A DNA stretch of 58,127 nucleotides from Lachnospiraceae bacterium NK4A179 (lineage in GTDB: Bacteria; Bacillota; Clostridia; Lachnospirales; Lachnospiraceae): contig ATWC01000016.1 of assembly GCA_000421045.1 (NCBI GenBank), positions 1-58,127 of the forward strand, written 5' to 3'. The translations under genes and the position numbers were made by a program. Below, in pieces: positions 44,487-52,924 of the stretch. Position 1 is the stretch's first letter. Each line of letters starts with the position of its first letter. Below the pieces are notes generated by a model, which saw nothing but the letters and a program-made list of their open reading frames with translations, ran no database searches and had not been told where the DNA came from.

Positions 44487-45201
44487 GCTCAAAAAACAGG
44501 TTAATATTTCAAATGTTAATGCTGTCGAATCCGCTCAGGCTGCTCAAAAGGCCGCCGAGCGGAAAGCCGAAAAGGATATTGCCGATTATAAGGAATCCGC
44601 AGATAAAAAGGTATCTGAAGCCGTTAGCGCAAAGAATACCGCTATCAGACAGGCAAAAGAAAAGGTAAAGGCAGCCAAAAAGAACCAGCAGATAGCATGG
44701 GGATCCCTTCTTGTTACTCTCCTGTGCTGTCTTATCGCTTATCCCACCTTCTCATGGGATATATGGTACTTCATATCCGTTCCGGCTGGATGGGCGTGGG
44801 ATAGGCTGAATAATTATGCCGGATGGGTAGAAAAGCCCTATTATACGAGGTCTGTAATGGGTGTTGAGCAACAGGTGGCGTTTTCTACCGAATGGGCATG
44901 GTTCCTTCGGATACTGACCTTTATCCTCATAATCGCCTGCATCGGTGCCGTAATATACGGAACATACCGCATCGCCCTATATTACAAGAAACGCTGGTGC
45001 AATCTCTCGCTGAAGGTACTGCTGATATCCATTGCTGTTATCATCGTATTCGGGGAAGGTATCAAAAAAGAAGTCAGCATAAACCTTGTGCTACTCTTTA
45101 TCATTTTTCAAATAATCTATCTTGGAGTACTGGTGTACTTAGATGGATATTACGAAAGCAGATACCGCACTGATGACTGGGAACAAATCCAAAACTTCTG
45201 A
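43987..45201 (+). CDS. Coiled-coil membrane protein, DUF6040-like, overlapping the relaxase gene
   Basis: 404 residues. ATG 43987 is 10 bases after AAGGAGG, a strong site inside the relaxase gene. The first 500 bases are read in the +1 frame of the relaxase. Residues about 35-230 are coiled coil; five hydrophobic spans follow (from about 238). Such a protein commonly follows relaxases in clostridial elements. It could anchor the relaxosome to the membrane. The long double-coding stretch is open in both frames. Confidence 0.82.
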   Translation: MNLKDRMNSGSQDLKPMENVKPQNTQNTMQKSNQPSQEQTLLSKVQELTEALKSEKLKNSDLQEEITSDKKQMREQTALIHQLSSEKSDLQSTSQTLLSKNQAMQSQIAELRAELSSVQKINQSLTTNNQSLVKQNDDLRNNAGLLSRKEQEQLEEKYRTLTAGADKLKKQVNISNVNAVESAQAAQKAAERKAEKDIADYKESADKKVSEAVSAKNTAIRQAKEKVKAAKKNQQIAWGSLLVTLLCCLIAYPTFSWDIWYFISVPAGWAWDRLNNYAGWVEKPYYTRSVMGVEQQVAFSTEWAWFLRILTFILIIACIGAVIYGTYRIALYYKKRWCNLSLKVLLISIAVIIVFGEGIKKEVSINLVLLFIIFQIIYLGVLVYLDGYYESRYRTDDWEQIQNF

Positions 45202-45537
45202 TTAGGCGTACATCGCAATAACTCTATCAAAGAATGTCTTACCCCTACGTTTTAACCGATAATCATCATGATTTATGATTTCAAGAATAACATCCAGTAC
45301 GTTTAAAAATTCTGTCTGATAGTGAAAGCCTTCCGCATCTGAGTGTCGGTGGAAGAGAAGGAACGTGTATGAGAATTTTGTAACGTGCTGGACCTGTTCC
45401 CTTGGAACCAATACCTGTTTTTTAAGAATAAGCCAATGATCTCCGTTCTGGGACTCAAGCTCACATACATCCGAGGCACACATTTCCACTTTAAAATAAT
45501 CGAGGGTTAGCATTGATAATTCTTCAGAATTGAACAT
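45202..45537 (-). CDS. Small element protein, copy in element 2
   Basis: 111 residues with GGAGG before the ATG. The C-terminal VLDVILEIINHDDYRLKRRGKTFFDRVIAMY matches the protein at 37184-37489 in element 1. It is convergent with the coiled-coil gene, abutting its stop. Function unknown. The 260 bases upstream (45538-45797) hold nothing I can support. Confidence 0.72.
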   Translation of the reverse strand: MFNSEELSMLTLDYFKVEMCASDVCELESQNGDHWLILKKQVLVPREQVQHVTKFSYTFLLFHRHSDAEGFHYQTEFLNVLDVILEIINHDDYRLKRRGKTFFDRVIAMYA

Positions 45538-45797
45538 AAGATACCTCCAGATGGCATTACGCCGGTGTGGCAGTCAGATAAGACCGCCGAAAAGATTAAC
45601 GACATCATTAAGATATAACAACATCCACCAATCGTCAATATGATTCTCATGATGAAAAAACGCTATAAATATTAGAGAATATGCTTACAAAAAAGAATTT
45701 TGAACAGATGAACTGTGACCAGTACACGTTTGCAGCTATGAATATTCCGGACCATTTTGGGCCATCTGTCCAGAAATCAAGATAGTCCCCCCTCCGA

Positions 45798-46598
45798 TTA
45801 GTTTCTAATTTTATAAGATTCCTCAGGATAGTAAAGTATCCCTTCACTTTTTTCTTCATCAGTTGTATGTTGGTCATAATTTGAAGGATATACTCTTATG
45901 CTACCATCCCAATTTTTGACAGCTATGCCTGATATGATATGTCCATTGTGTTCAGCATTGACGTAATCACCTGAATTTATTTCTGTAGGAGTACCATGGC
46001 CTCCAAATATAATCATAATAAGAAAAAAACAAGGAACCACTAAAGCCCATTTCAACTCCGATAAAAACTCATGTCTATTGTATATCAACTCAATTACTAT
46101 TCCGAGTAAAAGAATTACTACTATTCCTATTGCCAGCACTCGACCAAATTTATATTTTGATGCCTGAGCTTTATTGTGAGCATTCAATACAGCAGTTTCA
46201 TGCAGTTTACACTTATAATCTAGTTCTTTGTATCTGTTTACAATATCTGTTTTAAATGCATTTACATAATCTAAATCACCATTGACCATATGATCAGCCA
46301 TTTCATCTGAAGTTTCAACAGCTAAGATACAAGGAAAAGATCTACTATCTCTCCGAAGTTTAAACACAAGATGACCTTTAATTGTTGACATATCCCATAT
46401 TTCAGTAGTTTCCTTACTTCCACCTAAGCGATAACAGCAATGTAATGTAAGGACATCATTCTTTACGTCGTATAAACTGTAAAACTTATGCTTATCCGAA
46501 GGGCATTCTAAAGAATATCCTTCATAGAGGTCATCATCTAAAGGATGAAATACATAAGATTTACGGTTATATCGTTTTTTATGATAAAGTCTATCCAT
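45798..46598 (-). CDS. Hypothetical membrane protein
   Basis: 266 residues, behind AGGAAG. The first 150 residues form a soluble beta-rich domain with a basic start. Two hydrophobic spans follow (about residues 158-178 and 190-208), then a short SH3-like C-terminus (SGDYVNAEHNGHIISGIAV). It lies downstream of the methyltransferase gene on the same strand and may belong to the restriction module or be independent cargo. No family recognised. Confidence 0.62.
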   Translation of the reverse strand: MDRLYHKKRYNRKSYVFHPLDDDLYEGYSLECPSDKHKFYSLYDVKNDVLTLHCCYRLGGSKETTEIWDMSTIKGHLVFKLRRDSRSFPCILAVETSDEMADHMVNGDLDYVNAFKTDIVNRYKELDYKCKLHETAVLNAHNKAQASKYKFGRVLAIGIVVILLLGIVIELIYNRHEFLSELKWALVVPCFFLIMIIFGGHGTPTEINSGDYVNAEHNGHIISGIAVKNWDGSIRVYPSNYDQHTTDEEKSEGILYYPEESYKIRN

Positions 46599-46668
46599 TG
46601 TTTACTTCCTTCCTAAAATATTGCCGCTTTGCTCATTCGCAAAGCGGCTCACACTCTCCCCTTTTTAA

Positions 46669-48012
46669 CTATTCGTTACTTATGATTTCATCAAGCACAG
46701 GTTCCATCTGGCTAATAAGATTGACTACTAAAGCATTTCCCATCATAAACCGTCGTTTATTAACAGGCATGGGAACTATTTCACCGTTTACCAAACACTC
46801 TTTTGTCCAATCAGACGGAAAGCCCTGTATTCTTTCACACTCTATGGGTGTCAGCAGTCTTATCCGCCCCGTCTTCCTGTCCCTAACAATATGAGTCGTC
46901 CGACTAAATCCCCCTTCACTTGTAAGCATTGTTCTTGCAGGCTTATCATACTCATCTATCATTGCAACAGGCCCTTCACTGAATACATACTCATGACCAT
47001 TCGATGCCTTACGCCAAATCTTTTTCGCACCTTTAATATATTGCCATGTTTGACGGCTCTCAGGCGGTAATTTCTCAGCGGTCTCATCTGAATGGTCCAC
47101 GGAAGGATCTGTATAATACAATCGTTCATCCTTTATAAAGAACTCTTCACCCACATCCCCTGTCTCTATTATATCGCCTAGGGTAATCTGTTTTTTCCTT
47201 GATACAGGCGTGGTTTTAACGGTACTAATCACACCATTTACCATAATCCCACTATTCTCAAAAATGAACTGGAATTTATCGGACAGCTCGCCAATCTCAC
47301 TAGGTAATTCCGTTCTCTTTATATCCTTTTCAGCTACAGCTTTTACCTTAAATCCTTTGGAAAAAAATCCTTCTGACGATATCATTGTTTCAACGCTGAA
47401 ATCATTCACCTTTTTTGCGTACTTTGTCGCGCTTTTATAGGCAAAAATGAATGTCCTGCGCCTCCTTTGCTGATATCCATATTCAGCTGCATTTATAATT
47501 CTCCATTCCACATTGTAACCCAGGTCTCGGAAACAAGCTAAAATAATTCCAAAGTCACGACCACGCTGTTTTGCTGGCGACTTTACAAGGCGATCTACGT
47601 TTTCCAAAAGAACAAACGGTGCCTGTTTTGCCTCAAGAATATCTCTGATATCCCACCACAGAACACCCTTCTTTCCCTCAATTCCTTTTGATGATTTAAG
47701 TGTATGACCTACCGAATAGTCCTGACAGGGAAATCCTCCTACAAGAAGACTATGCTTAGGAATAGTATTTTTATCTACAGTATTTATATCGTTGTTAGTT
47801 GTATCATCACCATTTATATCAAGACAAGTTCCAAAACGATTGACATAGCAGTCGTGTGCCCACTGAATCTTTTTATCAGCCGGTTCCCATTGAGAAAACC
47901 AAACCGTCTCCCACTTTTCCTGCCGCTTTGCATCGGTTATCTTGTGAATATTATTTAATCCACATCGAAAGCCCCCTACACCAGCAAACAGCTCACATAC
48001 CGTTCTGTCCAT
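46669..48012 (-). CDS. DNA (cytosine-5) methyltransferase, partner of Sau3AI-like nuclease
   Basis: 447 residues. Motif I ELFAGVGGFRCG is near residue 8, the catalytic PCQ in GGFPCQDYSVG near 95, ENVDRL near 150, QRRRR near 192, and the C-terminal RFMMGNALVVNLI. The target-recognition region is about 220-340. It lies downstream of a Sau3AI/MutH-type nuclease gene, so the likely target is GATC with 5-methylcytosine. It has its own promoter at 48051-48079. Confidence 0.9.
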   Translation of the reverse strand: MDRTVCELFAGVGGFRCGLNNIHKITDAKRQEKWETVWFSQWEPADKKIQWAHDCYVNRFGTCLDINGDDTTNNDINTVDKNTIPKHSLLVGGFPCQDYSVGHTLKSSKGIEGKKGVLWWDIRDILEAKQAPFVLLENVDRLVKSPAKQRGRDFGIILACFRDLGYNVEWRIINAAEYGYQQRRRRTFIFAYKSATKYAKKVNDFSVETMISSEGFFSKGFKVKAVAEKDIKRTELPSEIGELSDKFQFIFENSGIMVNGVISTVKTTPVSRKKQITLGDIIETGDVGEEFFIKDERLYYTDPSVDHSDETAEKLPPESRQTWQYIKGAKKIWRKASNGHEYVFSEGPVAMIDEYDKPARTMLTSEGGFSRTTHIVRDRKTGRIRLLTPIECERIQGFPSDWTKECLVNGEIVPMPVNKRRFMMGNALVVNLISQMEPVLDEIISNE

Positions 48013-48050
48013 TATCTATATTACCCCTTTCATGGTTGTAGATTCTCTTT

Positions 48051-48079
48051 ATTGTAATAGTTGACATGCAAAAGATCAA
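48051..48079 (-). promoter_or_regulatory. Methyltransferase promoter containing GATC
   Basis: On the minus strand TTGATC (48074-48079) and TACAAT (48051-48056) are spaced by 17 bases, 38 bases upstream of the ATG. The -35 hexamer itself contains GATC, the expected target of this system. Confidence 0.65.
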
Positions 48080-48082
48080 CTT

Positions 48083-49600
48083 CTATATAAATGGAATGTC
48101 GGATAGTTTTTTGACTAACGCAGCACCGTTAATCCATAGATTCTGCCGATACATACGAATACCATTTACAACTTCTTTTTTATCAGTTGAATCCTGACCT
48201 GTTCCACGAACAAAGATTATACCCTCGCTACTTTTAGGAAAATTAGGTGCACCTTTTACTTCACCTGTATGGTTTATAATCGGTTTGCCATATTTATCCA
48301 AATCAGGAACGAATTTAAGCGTATTGCTAGATATTAGATGTCTGATTTTATCCCACACTGGTTTTACATTGTTATATATAAAATCATCATCAAAATTCAA
48401 ACGCTTAAACCCTTGAAACTCATTCTTTGCATATTCAACTTTGACTTCTTTTCCTTTTGCAGAACTTGCTACCTGTGTTTCTTTCAGAACAAAAAACAGA
48501 AATGTGTTATCATGATAGTAGTGGTAGAAATCAGAATCCTCAAAAGGCTTTTCTTCCATAATTTCTTCAAAATCGATGCCGCACATCTTTGTATCTTCAG
48601 TTCTTCCATCTTTTGCAGATAATGAAATGCTAATCCCGGTAACACCGAATGCTTCAAACATTTCGACCTTACTAAGCTTCTTAGACTTACCACCAAACAT
48701 CCTGACAATTATTTGTTCTGCCATTTGCTTTGATATTTTCTTACTGACTATACTAAGCGTTGAAGCTATTTCCCCTACATTTTTACGTCCATACATCCGA
48801 CCTATTTCATGGAGCTTTTCATCAAGTTGGGCATATGAGACGTAGTCTTCATTCAGAGATTCCAGGCTATTCGCAAAGTGATTTTTAACGATAACTGTAA
48901 AGTATGCTCGCTTAATACGAAATCTCGGTGGATGAGGGTATTTGGGTGCAGTGTCCAACACGACAAGCTGTTTGTTTATATTTGTAGATAACAGTGGGTA
49001 ACCTTCTTCAGGATTATCATAAGTATTTTGAACATTCCGCAGAAAATCCCTTACAATAATCCAATCACTTTCATATCTTGCTCGATCAAGAGGTGATGGA
49101 GCATAAAACTGATGAGACAGAATTTCAAACTCTGAATATCCCAAAGCCTGTACCGTTGTCATACTATTGTAATGATAATAAACAAAAAGAATATGCTGCA
49201 TCTTATGCCACAATGTTGACTTTTCGAAATCATCCTCACTGACAATCCTATCAATAGATACCGCCGTAATAGTCACAGGTTCTTTTGCTATATACTCAGA
49301 TGTATTATTCTTGTCTTTTCGTAATCCGGTTGTTTTTAATTCAATTTCCTCACCATCAACCATAAGATCTGGTTCCTGGCGAGAGTTTTGCTTCATTCCT
49401 AAGATAGACTGTTCTACAACATCCCCAGCAATGCCTGTAACTTTAGGATTATAAAAAGCCTTCGCAAACACTTTCATACGGTCAAGATGTCCCAGCTTCT
49501 TTCCTCTACAGGCATCAAAAATAGCGTCTAATTCATAGCGTGTAAATTCATTATCTTTATCGACTACCTGGAAGTTCAATCCATCAGACAATTTAAACAC
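48083..49600 (-). CDS. Sau3AI/MutH-like type II restriction endonuclease
   Basis: 505 residues from GTG 49600, or slightly shorter from TTG 49591, which is better spaced after AAGGGAGA. The MutH/Sau3AI active site is clear: GIAGDVVEQSILG near residue 55, then EPDLMVDGEEIELKTTGL (Asp, Glu-x-Lys) near 78-95. The C-terminal half is a second MutH-like region lacking those residues, as in Sau3AI (about 490 residues), where it binds an extra GATC site. It cuts unmethylated GATC by inference. Confidence 0.88.
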   Translation of the reverse strand: MFKLSDGLNFQVVDKDNEFTRYELDAIFDACRGKKLGHLDRMKVFAKAFYNPKVTGIAGDVVEQSILGMKQNSRQEPDLMVDGEEIELKTTGLRKDKNNTSEYIAKEPVTITAVSIDRIVSEDDFEKSTLWHKMQHILFVYYHYNSMTTVQALGYSEFEILSHQFYAPSPLDRARYESDWIIVRDFLRNVQNTYDNPEEGYPLLSTNINKQLVVLDTAPKYPHPPRFRIKRAYFTVIVKNHFANSLESLNEDYVSYAQLDEKLHEIGRMYGRKNVGEIASTLSIVSKKISKQMAEQIIVRMFGGKSKKLSKVEMFEAFGVTGISISLSAKDGRTEDTKMCGIDFEEIMEEKPFEDSDFYHYYHDNTFLFFVLKETQVASSAKGKEVKVEYAKNEFQGFKRLNFDDDFIYNNVKPVWDKIRHLISSNTLKFVPDLDKYGKPIINHTGEVKGAPNFPKSSEGIIFVRGTGQDSTDKKEVVNGIRMYRQNLWINGAALVKKLSDIPFI

Positions 49601-49659
49601 TCTCCCTTATACTTAATGGAGCATATTGACCTTGCAATACATCAGTCCTTCTAATTGCT

Positions 49660-50058
49660 TTAAAGTAAATCCCTTATCTCATCGTAGTATTCATCTGGAT
49701 TCTTTTCTTGATACTCCCTAAATTTTCTAATGAGCTTCTTGTACTCATCAGGTTGTATATATGCCACAGGTGTATCATTTGACACAGGATCCTTGTAGAT
49801 ATTTGCAAGATTAACTAATGATGTCTTTCTTAGCATGTTGTAAGAAGTCTTCTTTATCAGTTGAAACTGCTGCATCATATCAGGATCATCAAAATACTTA
49901 TCCACCTGACTTGTCAAAGTAAGATAATACATATATTGATTATCCTCCGAAACAGCTATAGCTATCATTGCCGGGTGCTTACCCCTTGGATCAGGTGTGT
50001 ATGTATCTTTAAAGATTATTCCTCTCTTTTCGATAACATTACCTTTGTCGTAATTCAT
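49660..50058 (-). CDS. MazF/PemK-like protein, probable toxin
   Basis: 132 residues. The start (EKRGIIFKDTYTPDPRGKHPAMIAIAV) and later LTLTSQ and TSLVNLANIYKDP follow the order of MazF/PemK-type beta-barrel RNases. The usual basic residues are only partly conserved, so activity is uncertain. Its ATG overlaps the stop of the preceding gene (TGATG). Third gene of an XRE / unknown / MazF-like operon. Confidence 0.6.
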   Translation of the reverse strand: MNYDKGNVIEKRGIIFKDTYTPDPRGKHPAMIAIAVSEDNQYMYYLTLTSQVDKYFDDPDMMQQFQLIKKTSYNMLRKTSLVNLANIYKDPVSNDTPVAYIQPDEYKKLIRKFREYQEKNPDEYYDEIRDLL

Positions 50059-50540
50059 CAGTAAATCACCAATTCCCCTTCCTCATCAATGTAAACAGTC
50101 CATGTATTACCCTTTTGCTCATTACCGATTGTTGAAAGCTTATCTACATATTTTTTTATATCAAGAGTGCCTTTTTCACATACAAATTTATTACCGTTTA
50201 TCATAACAGCCTCCTGTTCGGGATCCTCAGCGGTAGCTGCAATAACTTCCAACAGAGCATCTGTTGTCTGTTCTTCTTCTTTTGTCAATTTATTTATCGC
50301 ATTTGCATAAGCCATCAAACGGTTAAAGCGCTGTTTATCCATTTTAGACATTTTACTTTCTGCAGCATCTTCAGTCATGTTATTAACCAAGGACTCTAAC
50401 GCCATCCTCTGCGGCTCTCCAAGCGTTACTCCTTTAGCAGCAATAAGGCCGGTATAATAACTCAACAATCGATTACGATTATCTGTCTTTTCTTGTTCAA
50501 TCATTATATCTACTCCGTCTACATTGACTGTATAATCCAT
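50058..50540 (-). CDS. Hypothetical protein, possible antitoxin
   Basis: 160 residues from ATG 50540, seven bases after GGGGG. Largely helical and acidic in residues 15-110, with a small beta C-terminus ending WTVYIDEEGELVIY. It sits between an XRE regulator and a MazF-like gene with tight coupling. By position it may neutralise the downstream protein, but I see no family match. Confidence 0.6.
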   Translation of the reverse strand: MDYTVNVDGVDIMIEQEKTDNRNRLLSYYTGLIAAKGVTLGEPQRMALESLVNNMTEDAAESKMSKMDKQRFNRLMAYANAINKLTKEEEQTTDALLEVIAATAEDPEQEAVMINGNKFVCEKGTLDIKKYVDKLSTIGNEQKGNTWTVYIDEEGELVIY

Positions 50541-50557
50541 ATCTTTTACCCCCATCT

Positions 50558-51208
50558 TTAGGAATCGGTATTGCCTTCCATAGCTTCCCATTCCTCTTTC
50601 ATCAGCTCTAGCATCCTTTTACGCTGTTCTTCCTCCGGAATATCTGAGTGATCTATCTTTGTGAGCGGGACACTACTCATATAATCAATAAAATAAGCTT
50701 TCTCTCGTTCGTAGCTTTCTTGAGTACGCTCATACCGGCGCAACTCCTGTGTAAGCTTATATGCCTTGCTAATGGCTGTGCAGAAGTCTTGATTCAGCGT
50801 AACCTCAGGATTATGCCAAACTTCATTGTGATAAACCTTCAAATCTATCCAGTTCCGGTCCTTATCATCCGTAGCATCCTTCTCTTCCAGATCAACCCGG
50901 TCATGAATCGTGGTCTTTATTGATATTTCATTGGTCTCATACATCTCCATAAGACAGGACAGCACATCCCCCATACTCTTCAGATGGAATGTTTCATCCC
51001 TACCGCACAGCCAATCCATAGACACACCGCATTTATCAGCAATGTTAATTATGGCATCCACTGTCGGTTTTATCTTTCCGCTTTCATAAGACGAAAGTGT
51101 TGGCTGCGGGATTCCAAGCTCTACTGCGAAATCCTTCTGAGATAAGTTCCCTTTCATGGAGCGAAGCATACGCAAGCGCTCACCAAAAATGTTTTCCTTA
51201 TTATTCAT
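50558..51208 (-). CDS. XRE-family HTH regulator
   Basis: 216 residues, behind AAAGGAATATGCT. The HTH is at residues 8-65 (LSQKDFAVELGIPQPTLSSYESGKIKPTVDAIINIA). The rest is a long helical, charged C-terminus. It reads away from the integration operon across a gap containing two palindromes, so it may repress both its own operon and excision. Confidence 0.85.
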   Translation of the reverse strand: MNNKENIFGERLRMLRSMKGNLSQKDFAVELGIPQPTLSSYESGKIKPTVDAIINIADKCGVSMDWLCGRDETFHLKSMGDVLSCLMEMYETNEISIKTTIHDRVDLEEKDATDDKDRNWIDLKVYHNEVWHNPEVTLNQDFCTAISKAYKLTQELRRYERTQESYEREKAYFIDYMSSVPLTKIDHSDIPEEEQRKRMLELMKEEWEAMEGNTDS

Positions 51209-51246
51209 AGCATATTCCTTTCACATGTAAGCTATATTTTATCACG

Positions 51247-51276
51247 TTTCATGAAAGAAATATATAAAATTTTATA
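51247..51276. promoter_or_regulatory. Palindromic operator candidates
   Basis: tttcatgaaa (51247-51256) and tataaaattttata (51263-51276) are perfect palindromes in the divergent gap, 20 bases before the -35 box of the integration promoter. The XRE protein is the likely binder. Confidence 0.5.
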
Positions 51277-51295
51277 AATATAGCACATCCTAATA

Positions 51296-51324
51296 TTGAC
51301 ATATTAAAATAATACGCATATAAT
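51296..51324 (+). promoter_or_regulatory. Full-consensus promoter of the excision/integration operon
   Basis: TTGACA (51296-51301), 17 bases, TATAAT (51319-51324). Every position matches consensus. It drives the five small genes and the integrase, so some repressor must normally hold it. Confidence 0.82.
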
Positions 51325-51375
51325 AAATATAGTTTTTTACTGATACATTTCACAATGAGCTATAAGAGGCACGAC

Positions 51376-51600
51376 ATGAGCAACACCATTAAAGAAAAAT
51401 TATATGTAAGCGTTGAAACGGTGATGGAAGACTTCGATATCTCTAAACCCAAGGCTTACGCAATCATACACCAGCTCAATGAGGAGCTTAAGAAACAACA
51501 CCCATCAGCGATAGTCGTAGCCGGGAAGGTCAACCGGTACTGGTATGACGAAGCCTGCCTGCGACAGTCTACGGATCGAAAGGAGGCCACCTATGAATAA
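51376..51600 (+). CDS. Excisionase-like small HTH protein
   Basis: 74 residues from ATG 51376, seven bases after AGAGG. The sequence KLYVSVETVMEDFDISKPKAYAIIHQLNEELKK is a winged-helix/MerR-like excisionase pattern, followed by VAGKVNRYWYDEACL. First gene of the integration operon; likely a recombination directionality or DNA-binding factor. Confidence 0.7.
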   Translation: MSNTIKEKLYVSVETVMEDFDISKPKAYAIIHQLNEELKKQHPSAIVVAGKVNRYWYDEACLRQSTDRKEATYE

Positions 51601-51733
51601 GGATAATACGACCATCTCTCTGGAACTGCTTCTCTTGAACGATCTGCTCCGAACCGGGGTTGTTGACAAAGAGACTTATGACCAGGCGGCACAGAAGCTT
51701 GTAACAAGCCAAAAAGATAAGCAAGCGGCGTAA
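51593..51733 (+). CDS. Small hypothetical protein, SHOCT-like
   Basis: 46 residues from ATG 51593, ten bases after GGAGG, overlapping the previous gene by eight bases. LNDLLRTGVVDKETYDQAAQKL resembles the short helical SHOCT-type motif. Function unknown. Confidence 0.6.
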   Translation: MNKDNTTISLELLLLNDLLRTGVVDKETYDQAAQKLVTSQKDKQAA

Positions 51734-51808
51734 GCCCGGTGTTCCCCGATTTATCGGATGTCATCGTTAACATCAAGCACAGGGGTATTATGCCCTGAAA
51801 GGAGTTTT

Positions 51809-51973
51809 ATGAAAAACAGAACTAAGCAACGTCTCAACCGCAGAATAAAGGAACAAATGCTGGATTTGAAAAATTCATGCGGCATCAACGATCCCACTCC
51901 CTATGAGGCAGTCAGGAAAATGATAGAGGAAGCGAGGAAATCCAATGAACGAAAAAACATCATTAGAAACTGA
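51809..51973 (+). CDS. Small basic hypothetical protein
   Basis: 54 residues from ATG 51809 behind GAAAGGAG. Strongly basic start (KNRTKQRLNRRIKEQ) then PTPYEAVRKMIEEARK. Coding overlap of 29 bases with the next gene suggests coupling. Possibly a DNA-binding accessory; unrecognised. Confidence 0.6.
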   Translation: MKNRTKQRLNRRIKEQMLDLKNSCGINDPTPYEAVRKMIEEARKSNERKNIIRN

Positions 51974-52232
51974 TTTTTCAAGGAGCATACAGATATTTTT
52001 TGAACATAATGTCTGTTTCAACGGATACACCTATCTTCTTATCTTCGGGAAACACATCAATGGAGGATTTATCTGCATCCCGAACTGGAAGATAGGTTGT
52101 GAGGCAAGTACATTCACCCATTCATCAGGCTATAACGCTGACAAGATGGAAGCAGCAGGACTTGACCGCTATGCAGCCGAGGCACTGGCTGATTATATCG
52201 ACAAATATATGTTATCAAAAGGTTTTGATTAA
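51945..52232 (+). CDS. DUF6618-like protein
   Basis: 95 residues, behind GAGGAAATCC. The pattern YTYLLIFGKHINGGFICIPNW, then CEAS, and LDRYAAEALADYI matches small DUF6618 proteins found near integrases in clostridial elements. Role unknown. It lies between excisionase-like and recombinase genes of the same operon. Confidence 0.7.
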   Translation: MNEKTSLETDFSRSIQIFFEHNVCFNGYTYLLIFGKHINGGFICIPNWKIGCEASTFTHSSGYNADKMEAAGLDRYAAEALADYIDKYMLSKGFD

Positions 52233-52234
52233 GT

Positions 52235-52924
52235 ATGGCAGTTAAGAAAGCAGCAATATATCACTTCACGGCAGGTTCGGAAAAGCGCCCAATAGTGTAT
52301 CAGAAACAACTTCATATACTGGAAGAATTTGCTCAGTCCCTTGGATACACGGTAGCAGAAATATTCTGCGATATGAGCCTTGTCTGGAGTGAACACACGG
52401 AATTTGACCGCTTTCTGTCATGCGCAGACCAGTTTGATGCCTTAATCACCAAGGACTTTTACCACATTTCAAAGAACACCATGCAGTGTATGAGGACAAT
52501 GCAGGATCTGCTTCAAAAAGGCATTCCCGTACACTCTCTTGAAAACGGAACGTTCACCTTCGAGGAAATACCTTTTACGGATCCCCTGAGGGTTGCTACA
52601 TATACGACACACTGGGGTGAACCTAACGACCTGAAGCAGGTTATATCGGTAAAAAACGATATTATGAAGCTTTTTATCGAGAAGAAGACCCCATGGATTC
52701 TTACCGACCAATACTATGACGAAACAGAGCGTCAAAGGGACGGAGAGCAGATACACCTTCAGGAAATGATCCTGAACAAAGATAAATATGATCTGCTACT
52801 TGTCCATAATCTGAATGATATTCACTGGAGAACCGCTAACTTCTGCAAAATACGTGAAACCCTTCAGCTGGATATCTACTCACTACAGGAAGGATTTTTG
52901 AAATACCGGAGGAACACACAATGA
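52235..52924 (+). CDS. Degenerate double resolvase-fold protein
   Basis: 229 residues. Both halves follow the serine-resolvase catalytic fold. Half one: AAIYHFTAG in place of YARVST, then DALITKDFYHISKNTMQCMRTMQDLLQKGIPVHSLEN parallel to the integrase's DLIIVKAMSRLNRDEYN. Half two: DLLLVHNLNDIHWRTANFCKIRE...DIYSLQE. The catalytic Arg and Ser of YARVS are replaced by Phe and Ala, so it cannot cut DNA. Its stop overlaps the integrase ATG (ATGA). A regulatory partner of the integrase is inferred. Confidence 0.78.
   Translation: MAVKKAAIYHFTAGSEKRPIVYQKQLHILEEFAQSLGYTVAEIFCDMSLVWSEHTEFDRFLSCADQFDALITKDFYHISKNTMQCMRTMQDLLQKGIPVHSLENGTFTFEEIPFTDPLRVATYTTHWGEPNDLKQVISVKNDIMKLFIEKKTPWILTDQYYDETERQRDGEQIHLQEMILNKDKYDLLLVHNLNDIHWRTANFCKIRETLQLDIYSLQEGFLKYRRNTQ

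Noticed and set aside
45647-45877. 76-codon minus-strand frame
   Set aside because: Mostly overlaps the end of the gene at 45798 in another frame, with no ribosome site.
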